From assembly GCF_009557615.1 (NCBI RefSeq), contig NZ_CP045652.1, positions 1,426,001 through 1,490,000 on the forward strand: DNA of 64,000 bases, given 5' to 3'. The notes beneath the pieces are model-generated. The model was given only the letters and a program-made list of their open reading frames with translations. It searched no databases and was not told the origin of the DNA. Source of the DNA: Sphingobacteruim zhuxiongii (lineage in GTDB: Bacteria; Bacteroidota; Bacteroidia; Sphingobacteriales; Sphingobacteriaceae). Shown one piece after another: positions 37,017 to 45,821 of this stretch (position 1 is its first letter; every line of letters starts with the position of its first letter). Made by a program: the position numbers and the translations under genes.

Positions 37017-37806
37017 GTTTACTTTAATTTATACCTTAAAAGAATTAGAATATTCGATTTTATTCCGACAATTATAAGTCAGCCTTGAGAATGTAAATTT
37101 GCAAAAATTAATGTAGTATGTGTGAGTGTCCCTAAAAAACAAAAAATGTAAAATTGGACAGAAATGCTTATGTAACCCTCACGAAACAATCTGACTCTCG
37201 CTTATTCTTGTCTTTTTCATTGGGTTGTTCTAAGTTGCGAATTTTTGCATTTCAAACTGTCCGACTTTTCGGGAGGGTTACAGAACTACCCAGCGAAAAT
37301 TTTTAACGACATAAAATATGGTCAAAAGAAATTTCAAATATTCGCTACTTAATAAGCTTCCTTTTCTGTTTGTAAAAAAAATGTTGCAAAAATATTTTTT
37401 TTATACTGGGCTTTATGTAACTTGTAGTATATAACCTATTAAGTGAGGAGGAGCGAATTGAAATCACCAATTTTAGAGTTCGCAAAGTGAGGAGGCCGAT
37501 TTATAAACTATCAAAGCTAAATTAAACAAACGAACATGAAACACACCTACACTCTTCGCTATCGCAAAAGTACTTAGTGTATTTTTTACATAATTTTCAA
37601 TGATTGCCTAGCCAACACAATAGGGTGGGGTGGTATTCTATTGATTAAGTTATTCGGTATTTACCAAAATATCATAGCTAAACACGTGCTTTTCTTTATT
37701 TTAAAAGTTTTTTTTGTGATTATTAGGGTATAGTTTATTTAATAATATTTCGTCTATAACCATCACTTAATTCGAAAAAACACCAAAACAACTAATATAT
37801 TAAACT
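37017..37806. other. 790-bp intergenic region before susC of locus 4
   Basis: No credible gene. It contains an inverted repeat pair (37170-37185 and about 37269-37283; TGTAACCCTC then nCGAAA, one mismatch in 16), and two direct copies of AAGTGAGGAGG at 37441-37451 and 37485-37495. A 13-codon frame starting at ATG 37536 is too short to judge. The rest is AT-rich, probably the long leader and control region of locus 4. Confidence 0.45.
37170..37283. repeat. MITE-like inverted repeat pair, about 114 bp
   Basis: The ends are near-perfect inverted repeats of about 16 bp (TGTAACCCTC-n-CGAAA) with weaker complementarity continuing inward (TC-GAC). Length and long terminal repeats resemble a miniature transposable element or a large stem-loop. 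No target-site duplication was found flanking it. Confidence 0.4.
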
Positions 37807-40800
37807 ATGGGAAAATCAATTAAATCCAATAGTAGCTTCTACACTCCTAAAAGCCTACTAAGAGGTGGTTTCCTGCTTTCCTTAGGACTATTGTCAATCA
37901 GCAATATGGCTGTTGCCGAAGGTCATCTATGGAATAGGATATCAACCCATCCACTCCAAGCAGTACAATCTACTGTAAAAGGTCGCGTACTAGATGCTAT
38001 TACAAAGGAACCTATTGCTGGAGCTACTGTTAAAGTGGTCGGTAAATCGACTGCTACATCCACAGATGATGCTGGTAATTTTGAGATTAATGCTTCCGCG
38101 AATGATGTGCTAGAAGTTTCGTACATCGGATATCTGAAGGCCTCTTCTGTTGTTACATCGGTGTCTCAAAATTTGTCGATTGAATTGGGCGTTGACAAAA
38201 CAACCTTCGAAGAAGTCATTGTAACCGGCTATGGTGCGCAACGCAAGAAGGATTTGACAGGTTCTGTTGCGGTCGTTAATGTCAACCAGTTAAAATCGCA
38301 ACCCGCTGCCTCAGCTGTTGAAGCTTTACAGGGGCGTGCGACAGGGGTGCAGATCGTCAATGATGGCGCCCCAGGTTCTACTCCTCAAATCCGTATTCGC
38401 GGTTATAGTACGATCAATAACAACGAGCCACTATATGTGATCGATGGCGTTCCGTATGAAGGAAAGTTAAGCTGGTTCAACCAGAACGATATTGAGACGA
38501 TGCAGGTATTGAAGGATGCTTCGGCGGCGTCCATTTATGGTGCGCGAGCGAATAATGGTGTTGTCATTATTACAACAAAATCAGGTAAAGCAGGCAAAAC
38601 TTTAGTCAATGTCGACGCTTATGCTGGTGTCGGTGTACCGAATAGAGGGGCCTTTCCTAAAATGTTGAGCCCTCAACAAGTAGTGGATATGAAGAATACG
38701 TTGTTCGGAACGAATAGTGTTGTTCCTGAATATCTACTTGCCGGTGCGAAAAACAAGGACATTACCGCGTCAGACGTGGATATGTCGAAATACTATTATA
38801 ATTTAAAAGATGCAAACAACTTCTACCAAATAACCAAAGCAAACAAAGAGGGGACAAAATGGTTCGATGAGCTTTCGCAAAATGCACCTATCCAGTCGTA
38901 TCAAATTGGAGCAACAGGAGGTAGCGAAAATGCAACTTACGCCTTCTCAGGTGGCTATTTAGATCAAAAAGGAACGGTTATACATACAGGATTCAGGCGT
39001 TACAATGGACGGACAAACACTCAATTTTCTGCATTAAACAAGAAGCTTCGTTTCGGTGAAAATTTGCAATATAGCTATACTGAAGGCTATGGTTTCGGAG
39101 TTAACCCGAACACTGCTGGAGGATATATCGGTGAAGGATCGGTAATGGGATTTGCATATCGTGTTCAAAATGTTGTTCCCGTTTATGACGAAGGAGGGAA
39201 CTTCGCGGGGACGAAAGGCGGATGGGGTAATGGTCAAAATCCTGTAGCCATGTCTTATCGTGCTAAAGATAATATGAATCGTCAAAACTTCTTCTTCGGT
39301 AACGCTTTTGCGGAATACGATGTAATTCAGGGTTTGACAGCTAGAACGAGCTTCGGTATCCGCTACGAAAACTACAACGGTGTGAGCTATAACTATCCAA
39401 ATCCGGAATTTACTGAGGGTACATTCAACAATGGTATGAGTGAATATCACGGCTACACTACCGAATGGACTTGGACCAATACCTTAAACTACAAGCCAAA
39501 CCTTGGTGAAGATCATAGCTTAAATGTTCTCGTTGGTACAGAAGCGATCAGCAATCGTAATCGAGGTATCAACGGTTCTAGGAATGGTTATTTCATTTTG
39601 AATAGTCTGGATTATTTCTACCTCGATGCTGGTAGTGCGAACATCAATAACGGCGGCTCTGGTTCGGTCGGGTCGATGTTTTCGCTTATGGGTAAGGCTG
39701 ATTATTCTTACAAAGATCGCTATCTATTGAGCGCGACGGTTCGTCGTGATGGCTCGTCTAACTTCGGCGAGAACCATCTTTATGGGGTATTTCCAGGTAT
39801 CAGTGGAGCGTGGCGTATTTCTGAAGAAGAATTTGCTCAGGGCGCAGAGTGGTTGAACGATTTGAAACTACGTGCGGGATACGGAGTAACGGGTAATCAA
39901 CGCATCAGTGCTTACGAATACTTGGCACGTTATAGAGCGTCTTTGACACAATCATCTTATCCGATCAATAATGAAGTTGTCACAGGTATCTGGAAAAGCA
40001 ACTACCAAAACCCTGATATAAAATGGGAACAAGTAAAATCATTGAACTTAGGTGTTGACTTTTCTGTACTTCAAGGCGATTTAGATGGTTCAATTGATTG
40101 GTATAATAAAGCAACCGAAGACATGTTATTCCGTGTCCCATTGCCTGCAACTTCGGTAGGTCGTGCGACTTCCCCTTACCAAAATATTGGAGAAATGCGC
40201 AATCGTGGTATTGAGGTAAGCTTAGGCTACCACTATGGACGTCGCCAAGAAAAGCCATTCACTCTTGATATCACGGGTACGATATCGACATACAAAAACG
40301 AGGTCGTATCATTAGCACCATCGATAACGCAGGTGAACTATGGAGCGTTCCGTAGTATGCAAACTTCCTTGTTGAAAACAGGCGAAGAGTTTGGTGCATT
40401 CTATGGTTATCAGGCGGATGGAGTTTATAATGACGACGCGGAGTTAACAGATTCGCCAACTTATCCAGGAGCACGCAAAGGCGGTGCAAAATACAAAGAT
40501 ATCAACGGAGATGGAAAGATTGATCCTTCCGACCGTACGATTATCGGAAGTCCGCACCCTGATTTTGTTTACTCATTAAATCTAGCGGCTACTTACAAAG
40601 ACTTCGATCTCACTTTATTCTTCTACGGTTCTCAAGGTAATGATCTATATGAAGCGACACGTTATTTCACAGATTTCGGTGTGTTCAACGGTCAATATAG
40701 CGCGCGTTTATTAGACGCATGGAGCCCAAATAATACGAATAGCGAAGTGCCATCCATCATTAGTCAGGGCGATCTTAATGAAATGGAAGTTGCGACTTCA

Positions 40801-41070
40801 TCGCTTTATATACAAGATGGTAGTTTCTTAAAGCTTAAAAACTTACAGATCGGTTATAATCTGAATACGACGAAGCTGTTTGGACAGAATACTTCTTTCA
40901 ATAAAATGCGTATCTATTTTGGAGCGACAAATCTGTTCACGATTACGAAGTATACAGGTTTAGATCCGGAGATTTCAGCAACCCCATCCGATTATCCGGC
41001 ATTAGGTGTCGACTTTGGGGTTTATCCGCAATCTAGACAGTACACATTGGGCGTAAGCTTAGGATTTTAA
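37807..41070 (+). CDS. SusC/RagA TonB-dependent outer-membrane transporter, no STN domain (locus 4)
   Basis: 1087 residues. Signal peptide GGFLLSLGLLSISNMAVAEG, carboxypeptidase-regulatory-like domain (VKGRVLDAITKEPIAGATVKVVG, about 58-130), TonB box/plug (FEEVIVTGYGAQRKK, LQGRATGVQIVNDGAPG, EPLYVIDGVPYEG, MQVLKDASAASIYGARANNGVVIITTKSG), barrel ending YTLGVSLGF. No STN domain, matching the lack of sigma/FecR. An EF-hand-like loop DINGDGKIDPSD near residue 900 is a common calcium-binding feature of these barrels. Pairs with the SusD 30 bp downstream; substrate not known. Confidence 0.96.
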   Translation: MGKSIKSNSSFYTPKSLLRGGFLLSLGLLSISNMAVAEGHLWNRISTHPLQAVQSTVKGRVLDAITKEPIAGATVKVVGKSTATSTDDAGNFEINASANDVLEVSYIGYLKASSVVTSVSQNLSIELGVDKTTFEEVIVTGYGAQRKKDLTGSVAVVNVNQLKSQPAASAVEALQGRATGVQIVNDGAPGSTPQIRIRGYSTINNNEPLYVIDGVPYEGKLSWFNQNDIETMQVLKDASAASIYGARANNGVVIITTKSGKAGKTLVNVDAYAGVGVPNRGAFPKMLSPQQVVDMKNTLFGTNSVVPEYLLAGAKNKDITASDVDMSKYYYNLKDANNFYQITKANKEGTKWFDELSQNAPIQSYQIGATGGSENATYAFSGGYLDQKGTVIHTGFRRYNGRTNTQFSALNKKLRFGENLQYSYTEGYGFGVNPNTAGGYIGEGSVMGFAYRVQNVVPVYDEGGNFAGTKGGWGNGQNPVAMSYRAKDNMNRQNFFFGNAFAEYDVIQGLTARTSFGIRYENYNGVSYNYPNPEFTEGTFNNGMSEYHGYTTEWTWTNTLNYKPNLGEDHSLNVLVGTEAISNRNRGINGSRNGYFILNSLDYFYLDAGSANINNGGSGSVGSMFSLMGKADYSYKDRYLLSATVRRDGSSNFGENHLYGVFPGISGAWRISEEEFAQGAEWLNDLKLRAGYGVTGNQRISAYEYLARYRASLTQSSYPINNEVVTGIWKSNYQNPDIKWEQVKSLNLGVDFSVLQGDLDGSIDWYNKATEDMLFRVPLPATSVGRATSPYQNIGEMRNRGIEVSLGYHYGRRQEKPFTLDITGTISTYKNEVVSLAPSITQVNYGAFRSMQTSLLKTGEEFGAFYGYQADGVYNDDAELTDSPTYPGARKGGAKYKDINGDGKIDPSDRTIIGSPHPDFVYSLNLAATYKDFDLTLFFYGSQGNDLYEATRYFTDFGVFNGQYSARLLDAWSPNNTNSEVPSIISQGDLNEMEVATSSLYIQDGSFLKLKNLQIGYNLNTTKLFGQNTSFNKMRIYFGATNLFTITKYTGLDPEISATPSDYPALGVDFGVYPQSRQYTLGVSLGF

Positions 41071-41100
41071 GATTGTTATTATTTCAAAAGAACAAATATT

Positions 41101-42801
41101 ATGAAACGAAATAAATTATACACCTATTTAATTGTTGGCGCCTTAGCGATGAGTTCGTGCGGCAAAGAGTTCTTGCAGAAGCTGCCGCAGGGAGAGCTTT
41201 CAGAGCCACAGGTAGGAAATAAAGAAGGAGTAGAAGGTTCCTTGTTAGGAGCCTACAGTATATTAAATGGTAATGTAAGTGGAACCTGGGGCAATTATGC
41301 GTCTGCACCAAGCCAATGGCTATTTGGTGAGGTGGCTTCTGATAATGCACACAAAGGATCAGAAGGAGGAGACCAACCTTATATGGCCAATATTGAAAGC
41401 TATAAAGCAACTAGCGTTAATGATAACTTGAGTACGATGTGGCAAGTTTATTACGAAGGCATTTTGCGTTGTAATAATACATTGAAATTGCTTGCTGCGG
41501 ATCAAAGTGGTGCGAAAGAAATCACCGAAGAGCGTGCAAAGCAAATTCAAGGCGAAACCAAGATGCTAAGAGCGCATTATTATTTCTACTTATGGCGAAT
41601 CTTCAAAAAGATTCCATACCTCGATGAAAATACCACGGCGGATCAAGCTTTAACGATCGGTAATGATGTTGATGTGCTTCCTAAGATTGAGGAAGATTTA
41701 CGCTTTGCCCTTGCCAACTTGAGCGAGGAAAAGTATAATAATGATGCTGGTCGCATGAATAAACGTGCTGCGCAGGCCTACCTTGGAAAGGTGCTTTTAT
41801 ACAATAAAAAGTATCCAGAGGCGCTAACCTTGTTCAATGCGGTTATGGCAGGAACAGATCTTTCCAGCATGCCATTTTGGAATAACTTTGATGTAACAAA
41901 AGAAAATGGCCCAGAAGCTCTCGTGGTTTCTAAACACGCTATCAGTTCTAACGGTAATCCGGAGAACGGAAATGTCGGCGATATGCTTTCAGGTTTGTCT
42001 GGAACTGCTCCAGTTAACTGTTGTGGATTTTATCAGCCTACTATTGATCTTGTGAATGCTTATAAGGTCGATGCAAATGGTTTACCGTTGTTAGACAACT
42101 ACAGATCAAATCCTTATGTTTCGGATTTCGGTCTGCCAGAAATTCAAAAAGAAAATTATGAGTTAAACGTTGATTTAGCATTCGACCCTCGATTAGACTA
42201 TACAGTTGGCCGTCGCGGTGTACAGTACCTTGATTGGGGTATTATGGCGGGCGACTCTTGGATTAGAGAGGTTGTAACCGGCGGTCCATTCGTAGGGATT
42301 AAAACAATGGTGCCTAAAACCTTATTTGGCGTTCAGACGGCTCCGGGTGAATATTATATTACGGGCTTGGATGTGAACATCATTCGTTTGGCTGATGTGT
42401 ATTTGATGGCTGCAGAATGCGAAATCGAGGCCGGAAGCTTAGCGAACGCATTGAAGTTGGTTAATGCGGTTAGAGCGCGCGCAGCAACGCTAGCTCCGAA
42501 GAAAGCTGAATCCGGTGTCAACGCAGCAAAATATAACGTAAAACCTTACCCATCTTTCCCTGATAAGAATTTCGCGCTGAAAGCAGTGCGCTTCGAGCGT
42601 CGTTTAGAGTTAGCGATGGAAGGACATCGATTCTTCGACTTAGTAAGGTGGGGAATTGCAAAAACTACGCTGGAAAGCTATTCGGCGTTCGAGGGCGGTA
42701 TCATTCCAACTTATAAAAACTTGGTGTTCAATACAAATAATGAGTATTGGCCGATTCCACAAGAAGAGCTCGATAGAAATAGTAATCTCAAGCCTAATTA
42801 A
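41101..42801 (+). CDS. SusD/RagB family nutrient-binding lipoprotein (locus 4)
   Basis: 566 residues, lipobox GALAMSSCGKEFL (Cys about residue 20). Features: VEGSLLGAYSILNG, YYEGILRCNNTLKLL, GETKMLRAHYYFYLWRIFKKIPYLDE, RAAQAYLGKVLLYNKKYPEA, IIRLADVYLMAAECEIEAGS, VRFERRLELAMEGHRFFDLVRWG and WPIPQEELDRN. It ends in LKPN rather than the more common NPGW. Terminator at 42832. Confidence 0.95.
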   Translation: MKRNKLYTYLIVGALAMSSCGKEFLQKLPQGELSEPQVGNKEGVEGSLLGAYSILNGNVSGTWGNYASAPSQWLFGEVASDNAHKGSEGGDQPYMANIESYKATSVNDNLSTMWQVYYEGILRCNNTLKLLAADQSGAKEITEERAKQIQGETKMLRAHYYFYLWRIFKKIPYLDENTTADQALTIGNDVDVLPKIEEDLRFALANLSEEKYNNDAGRMNKRAAQAYLGKVLLYNKKYPEALTLFNAVMAGTDLSSMPFWNNFDVTKENGPEALVVSKHAISSNGNPENGNVGDMLSGLSGTAPVNCCGFYQPTIDLVNAYKVDANGLPLLDNYRSNPYVSDFGLPEIQKENYELNVDLAFDPRLDYTVGRRGVQYLDWGIMAGDSWIREVVTGGPFVGIKTMVPKTLFGVQTAPGEYYITGLDVNIIRLADVYLMAAECEIEAGSLANALKLVNAVRARAATLAPKKAESGVNAAKYNVKPYPSFPDKNFALKAVRFERRLELAMEGHRFFDLVRWGIAKTTLESYSAFEGGIIPTYKNLVFNTNNEYWPIPQEELDRNSNLKPN

Positions 42802-42831
42802 TTGAAGAAACAGCCCAATAGGGTAGTCATG

Positions 42832-42860
42832 GTCGGAAGATTTATCTTCCGACTTTTTTG
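42832..42860 (+). terminator. intrinsic terminator after susD (locus 4)
   Basis: GTCGGAAGAT (42832-42841) pairs with ATCTTCCGAC (42844-42853) and is followed by T6GT6, a textbook rho-independent terminator 30 bp after the stop codon. Confidence 0.9.
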
Positions 42861-43337
42861 TTTTTTCTGTAATCAAATTTGCGAGTGATTCTCACTGATG
42901 GTCATTTTTTTTATCATTTAATTGGTCTGTGTTTGGTGTATTTGCGCGCTTGTTGTTGATTAACAGTTAGGTGTGGTGTTTCTGTGAGATTATGAAATAT
43001 CTCTCGACGACGTTTTCATCTTTGTTCTTACAGCAATACTAAGCTATTTTCTTAATCTTACTTTCTACAATCACACGCATAGCTTAATCCAATTTAGAGT
43101 ATTAATAAGTATTGTATCACCCTTAACTTCGAAGTCTTGAAAGCGATTTCAAGCTAATTTAAGCTGATGGATACAATTCTATCAAGCTATGCCTGATTCT
43201 CATCGATTAATAGATCAAGTACTTATAAACGAATGCATTCGAAGAAAAAATTATGGAATGTTTTTGTAAATTGGTTTTAAAGATTGTTGAAGCGTGTATT
43301 GGCTTTATTCACCTGTCACTAATGGAGATTGTAACTA
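42861..43337. other. 477-bp AT-rich gap with short palindromes
   Basis: No gene seen. Two small symmetric sites are present: hairpin CTTGAAA-GCGA-TTTCAAG at 43136-43153 and a 12-bp palindrome CGAATGCATTCG at 43230-43241. Either could be a regulator site for the following orphan gene. Confidence 0.35.
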
Positions 43338-43871
43338 TTGAGTTTTGAAGAAATTTTAAACGAACTGAGAAAATATTATCCATTTGGAGTTCCTTTTATG
43401 GATGAAAGATATTGTTCTACTAAAGAATTTAAGTTTGGTAGACAAGTTCATAATGATCAATATGCTGAAGGAATTGAAGGACTGGCTGAAGCAAATGATG
43501 AATTAAGCAGTTTATTGAATTCAGAAATCGATAGCTATTTTATGGCTGCAGGACATTTTTGTCATCACTATACTTTTTACACTCATGATAATCGTGATGA
43601 AAGATATTATTCATTACTTATCAGTACAATAATACCTTTTTATACGATTCGAATTCTCGATACAACAACATGGGAATCGGATTTTTCAAGCTTTCAATCT
43701 AAATATCCAGAAAAAACGAAGTTAATAGAAGAATATATAGCAAGAAGATTCCCCGGATATCAAGTCATAACTGATAATGAATTACTAACTAAATCTATTG
43801 ACGGTGTTGAGGTTGACTTGAGTGATCACCCAAGCTTACTTAATTTAGCATTTACAACTATACTTGCATAA
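43338..43871 (+). CDS. uncharacterised acidic protein, possible orphan immunity protein
   Basis: 177 residues; no family recognised. Start is TTG at 43338: a stop lies two codons upstream and GGAG at 43324 gives a ribosome site 10 bp before it; the next ATG is 19 codons in. The protein is acidic, has no signal peptide or membrane segment, and is rich in aromatic residues (GHFCHHYTFYTHDNRDERYY). Small acidic solitary proteins of this kind in AT-rich islands are often immunity proteins of polymorphic toxins, but no toxin gene is nearby, so this is only a guess. Coding is supported by codon structure and length. Confidence 0.6.
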   Translation: MSFEEILNELRKYYPFGVPFMDERYCSTKEFKFGRQVHNDQYAEGIEGLAEANDELSSLLNSEIDSYFMAAGHFCHHYTFYTHDNRDERYYSLLISTIIPFYTIRILDTTTWESDFSSFQSKYPEKTKLIEEYIARRFPGYQVITDNELLTKSIDGVEVDLSDHPSLLNLAFTTILA

Positions 43872-44352
43872 AATCTCTATACACAGTATGCGTCAGATTG
43901 TGTAACCTCTTTTTTTACATGTGAATAATTATAAAAAACTCTTCAGGAAACTAAAGCTTTATTCGCGAAAAACCAAGTACTTATTTCATTTAGAGTTTGA
44001 TTAGGATGATTACGGGTGTCATCAATTTGCCTCTCAAAAGCTAGTGCGTAAACTAACTTATAGATTCAAATAGATAAATAGTCTTCGTCTATTTTTATAT
44101 ATCATCGAATTAATAATTAAGATTACGGCTTTACTTTAAATTTGACTATCCATTTAATGGAGAGCTAATCTTCTCGTTATTAATAAATATTTAGGTTTTT
44201 TAATTTTCTTGCCTTATTGTTTTCATTATCTTATATTTGGTTAAGATAATAACCGAACTTAAGCCGCAATCTTTAAATTATTTATTGTTAAACTATTATT
44301 AACAATTACTTTATATACTTAGGTTAAATTTGATTAATAAGAAACTTAAACT
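43872..44352. other. 481-bp AT-rich gap before the sigma gene
   Basis: Strongly AT-rich; no gene, repeat or clear promoter box recognised. Probably the control region of the locus 5 sigma gene. Confidence 0.4.
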
Positions 44353-44949
44353 TTGAAATATACCTTGGATACAAGTCTAAATACGCGTTTAAAGAACAGT
44401 GATCATGATGCCTTTGTTTCTATTTACAATAGGCATGCAAAAGAGTTGTATTATTTTGTCAATAAGTATATTAAAGAATCCTCTGTTTGTGATGATATCA
44501 TTCACGATGCATTTTTAAATTTGTGGAACGCAAGGGCTCGCATAAAGGACTCTTATCCTGTTCATTATTATCTTTTTCGTATTGTTAGGAACTTAATTTA
44601 TAAAGAGATTAAAAAGCGAATAAATTTTAATCTACTGTTTCAAAATAATTCAGAAATCCTCGATGTTAAAGGGGAAGATGATGTTGAAGAGAAAGTTCTA
44701 GATAAAGAATATACTGAAATTTATAATTTAGCGTTAAACACATTACCTCCTCAGAGAAAAAGAATATTTAAAATGTCGCGAGAGGAAGGGTTAAGTTATA
44801 AAGAAATCGCAAGTAATTTGGAAATATCCACACAAACGGTTAAAGAACATATGTCTTTGGCAATGAAAACAATTAAAGATTATATTGCTAAAGAACATGA
44901 TATCTTATTGAAGTCCTTATTTATTTTAATTTTCTATAATAAGCTTTAA
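44353..44949 (+). CDS. ECF-type RNA polymerase sigma-70 factor (locus 5)
   Basis: 198 residues. Region 2: AFVSIYNRHAKELYYFVNKYI, VCDDIIHDAFLNLWNARARI; region 4: LNTLPPQRKRIFKMSREEGLSY, KEIASNLEISTQTVKEHMSLAM. It starts with TTG at 44353. Unlike loci 1 and 2, it is not upstream of a fecR gene: it lies at the far, 3' end of the FecR-SusCD operon and points toward it, with only 30 bp between the stop codons. It is the only sigma gene near that FecR and is probably its partner. Confidence 0.92.
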   Translation: MKYTLDTSLNTRLKNSDHDAFVSIYNRHAKELYYFVNKYIKESSVCDDIIHDAFLNLWNARARIKDSYPVHYYLFRIVRNLIYKEIKKRINFNLLFQNNSEILDVKGEDDVEEKVLDKEYTEIYNLALNTLPPQRKRIFKMSREEGLSYKEIASNLEISTQTVKEHMSLAMKTIKDYIAKEHDILLKSLFILIFYNKL

Positions 44950-44972
44950 CGGTATTAATACCGTTAAAGCTT
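44941..44972. terminator. 32-bp perfect palindrome between convergent genes
   Basis: AAGCTTTAACGGTATT (44941-44956) is followed directly by its exact complement (44957-44972). The sigma stop codon lies inside the left arm. It probably folds as a bidirectional terminator for the sigma gene and the facing operon, though no long T-run follows; a protein-binding site is an alternative. Confidence 0.6.
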
Positions 44973-44979
44973 AAATTGT

Positions 44980-45810
44980 TTAGAAATTAATCATAAAATT
45001 AGCGATTACAGGGTAATGATCCGATTCCTTGTCTGCCCAAGTAAATACAGAATACATTTGTGGAGTAAATGCATCTAAAGGATGATAAATTAAATAATCA
45101 ATAGTTCTTGTTGGATTTGGCGTAGGGAAAGTAAATTGACTACAATTGCCGTTCAAACATCCGAATGTAAAGAAGGTTCTCAAAATGTTCATTGTATTTG
45201 AGTTTGGAAGTGCATTAAAGTCAGAACCTACAATCATTGGTTTTCCGAAATTTTTGCAGAGGGTGTTGAAATCATTTGCTTGTTTAATTCGATTTCTTTC
45301 ATCACCTAGATGGTCAAAATGTGTGCTCATGAAATAGAATTCTTTGCCATCTTTTTCGACTAGAATTCGAGCTACAGATCGCCTTTCACCACCCAAGACA
45401 GGGTCAACTTCTAGGTTATATGCCCTTTTCTCTTTAATGGGTAATTTAGATAAGACTGCATCACCATATTCTCCACCTGCAATATCAATTGCTTTAGCAA
45501 AATAGTAGTCCATACCTGTTAATTCTCCTAATGCTTTTGCAATGTCTCCATTGTTTTTGTTGCGTTCCGAATTCTTATCAACTTCTTGCAAAGCCACCAA
45601 ATCAGGATCTGCTTTTTTTATAACTTCGGCAATAACCTTTAAGTCTGGAATCCCGCCAGACCGAGCACCAAATATATTATAGGTCATTGTTTTTACGATA
45701 GTTTTATCCTTCGGAGGATCTATTTCGGACGGTTTATTATCCTGCCCTTTGCTACATGCTAATAGAACCATTAAAATAAATATTGAAGTTATTTTTTTCA
45801 TAGTTTTCAT
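44980..45810 (-). CDS. endonuclease/exonuclease/phosphatase family lipoprotein
   Basis: 276 residues. Lipobox LMVLLACSKG (Cys about residue 20) places it on the envelope. The EEP fold is clear: TMTYNIFGAR (metal Asn), DLVALQEVDKNSERN (catalytic Glu), FMSTHFDHLGDERNRIKQ, IVGSDFNALPNS (Asp/Asn), RTIDYLIY and the terminal KESDHYPVIANF (Asp-His). Members hydrolyse phosphodiesters of nucleic acids, inositol phosphates or sphingolipids. Last gene of the locus 5 operon, so it may remove a phosphate or phospho-headgroup from the imported ligand; that is inference. Confidence 0.9.
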   Translation of the reverse strand: MKTMKKITSIFILMVLLACSKGQDNKPSEIDPPKDKTIVKTMTYNIFGARSGGIPDLKVIAEVIKKADPDLVALQEVDKNSERNKNNGDIAKALGELTGMDYYFAKAIDIAGGEYGDAVLSKLPIKEKRAYNLEVDPVLGGERRSVARILVEKDGKEFYFMSTHFDHLGDERNRIKQANDFNTLCKNFGKPMIVGSDFNALPNSNTMNILRTFFTFGCLNGNCSQFTFPTPNPTRTIDYLIYHPLDAFTPQMYSVFTWADKESDHYPVIANFMINF

Positions 45811-45821
45811 GTTGAATAATA

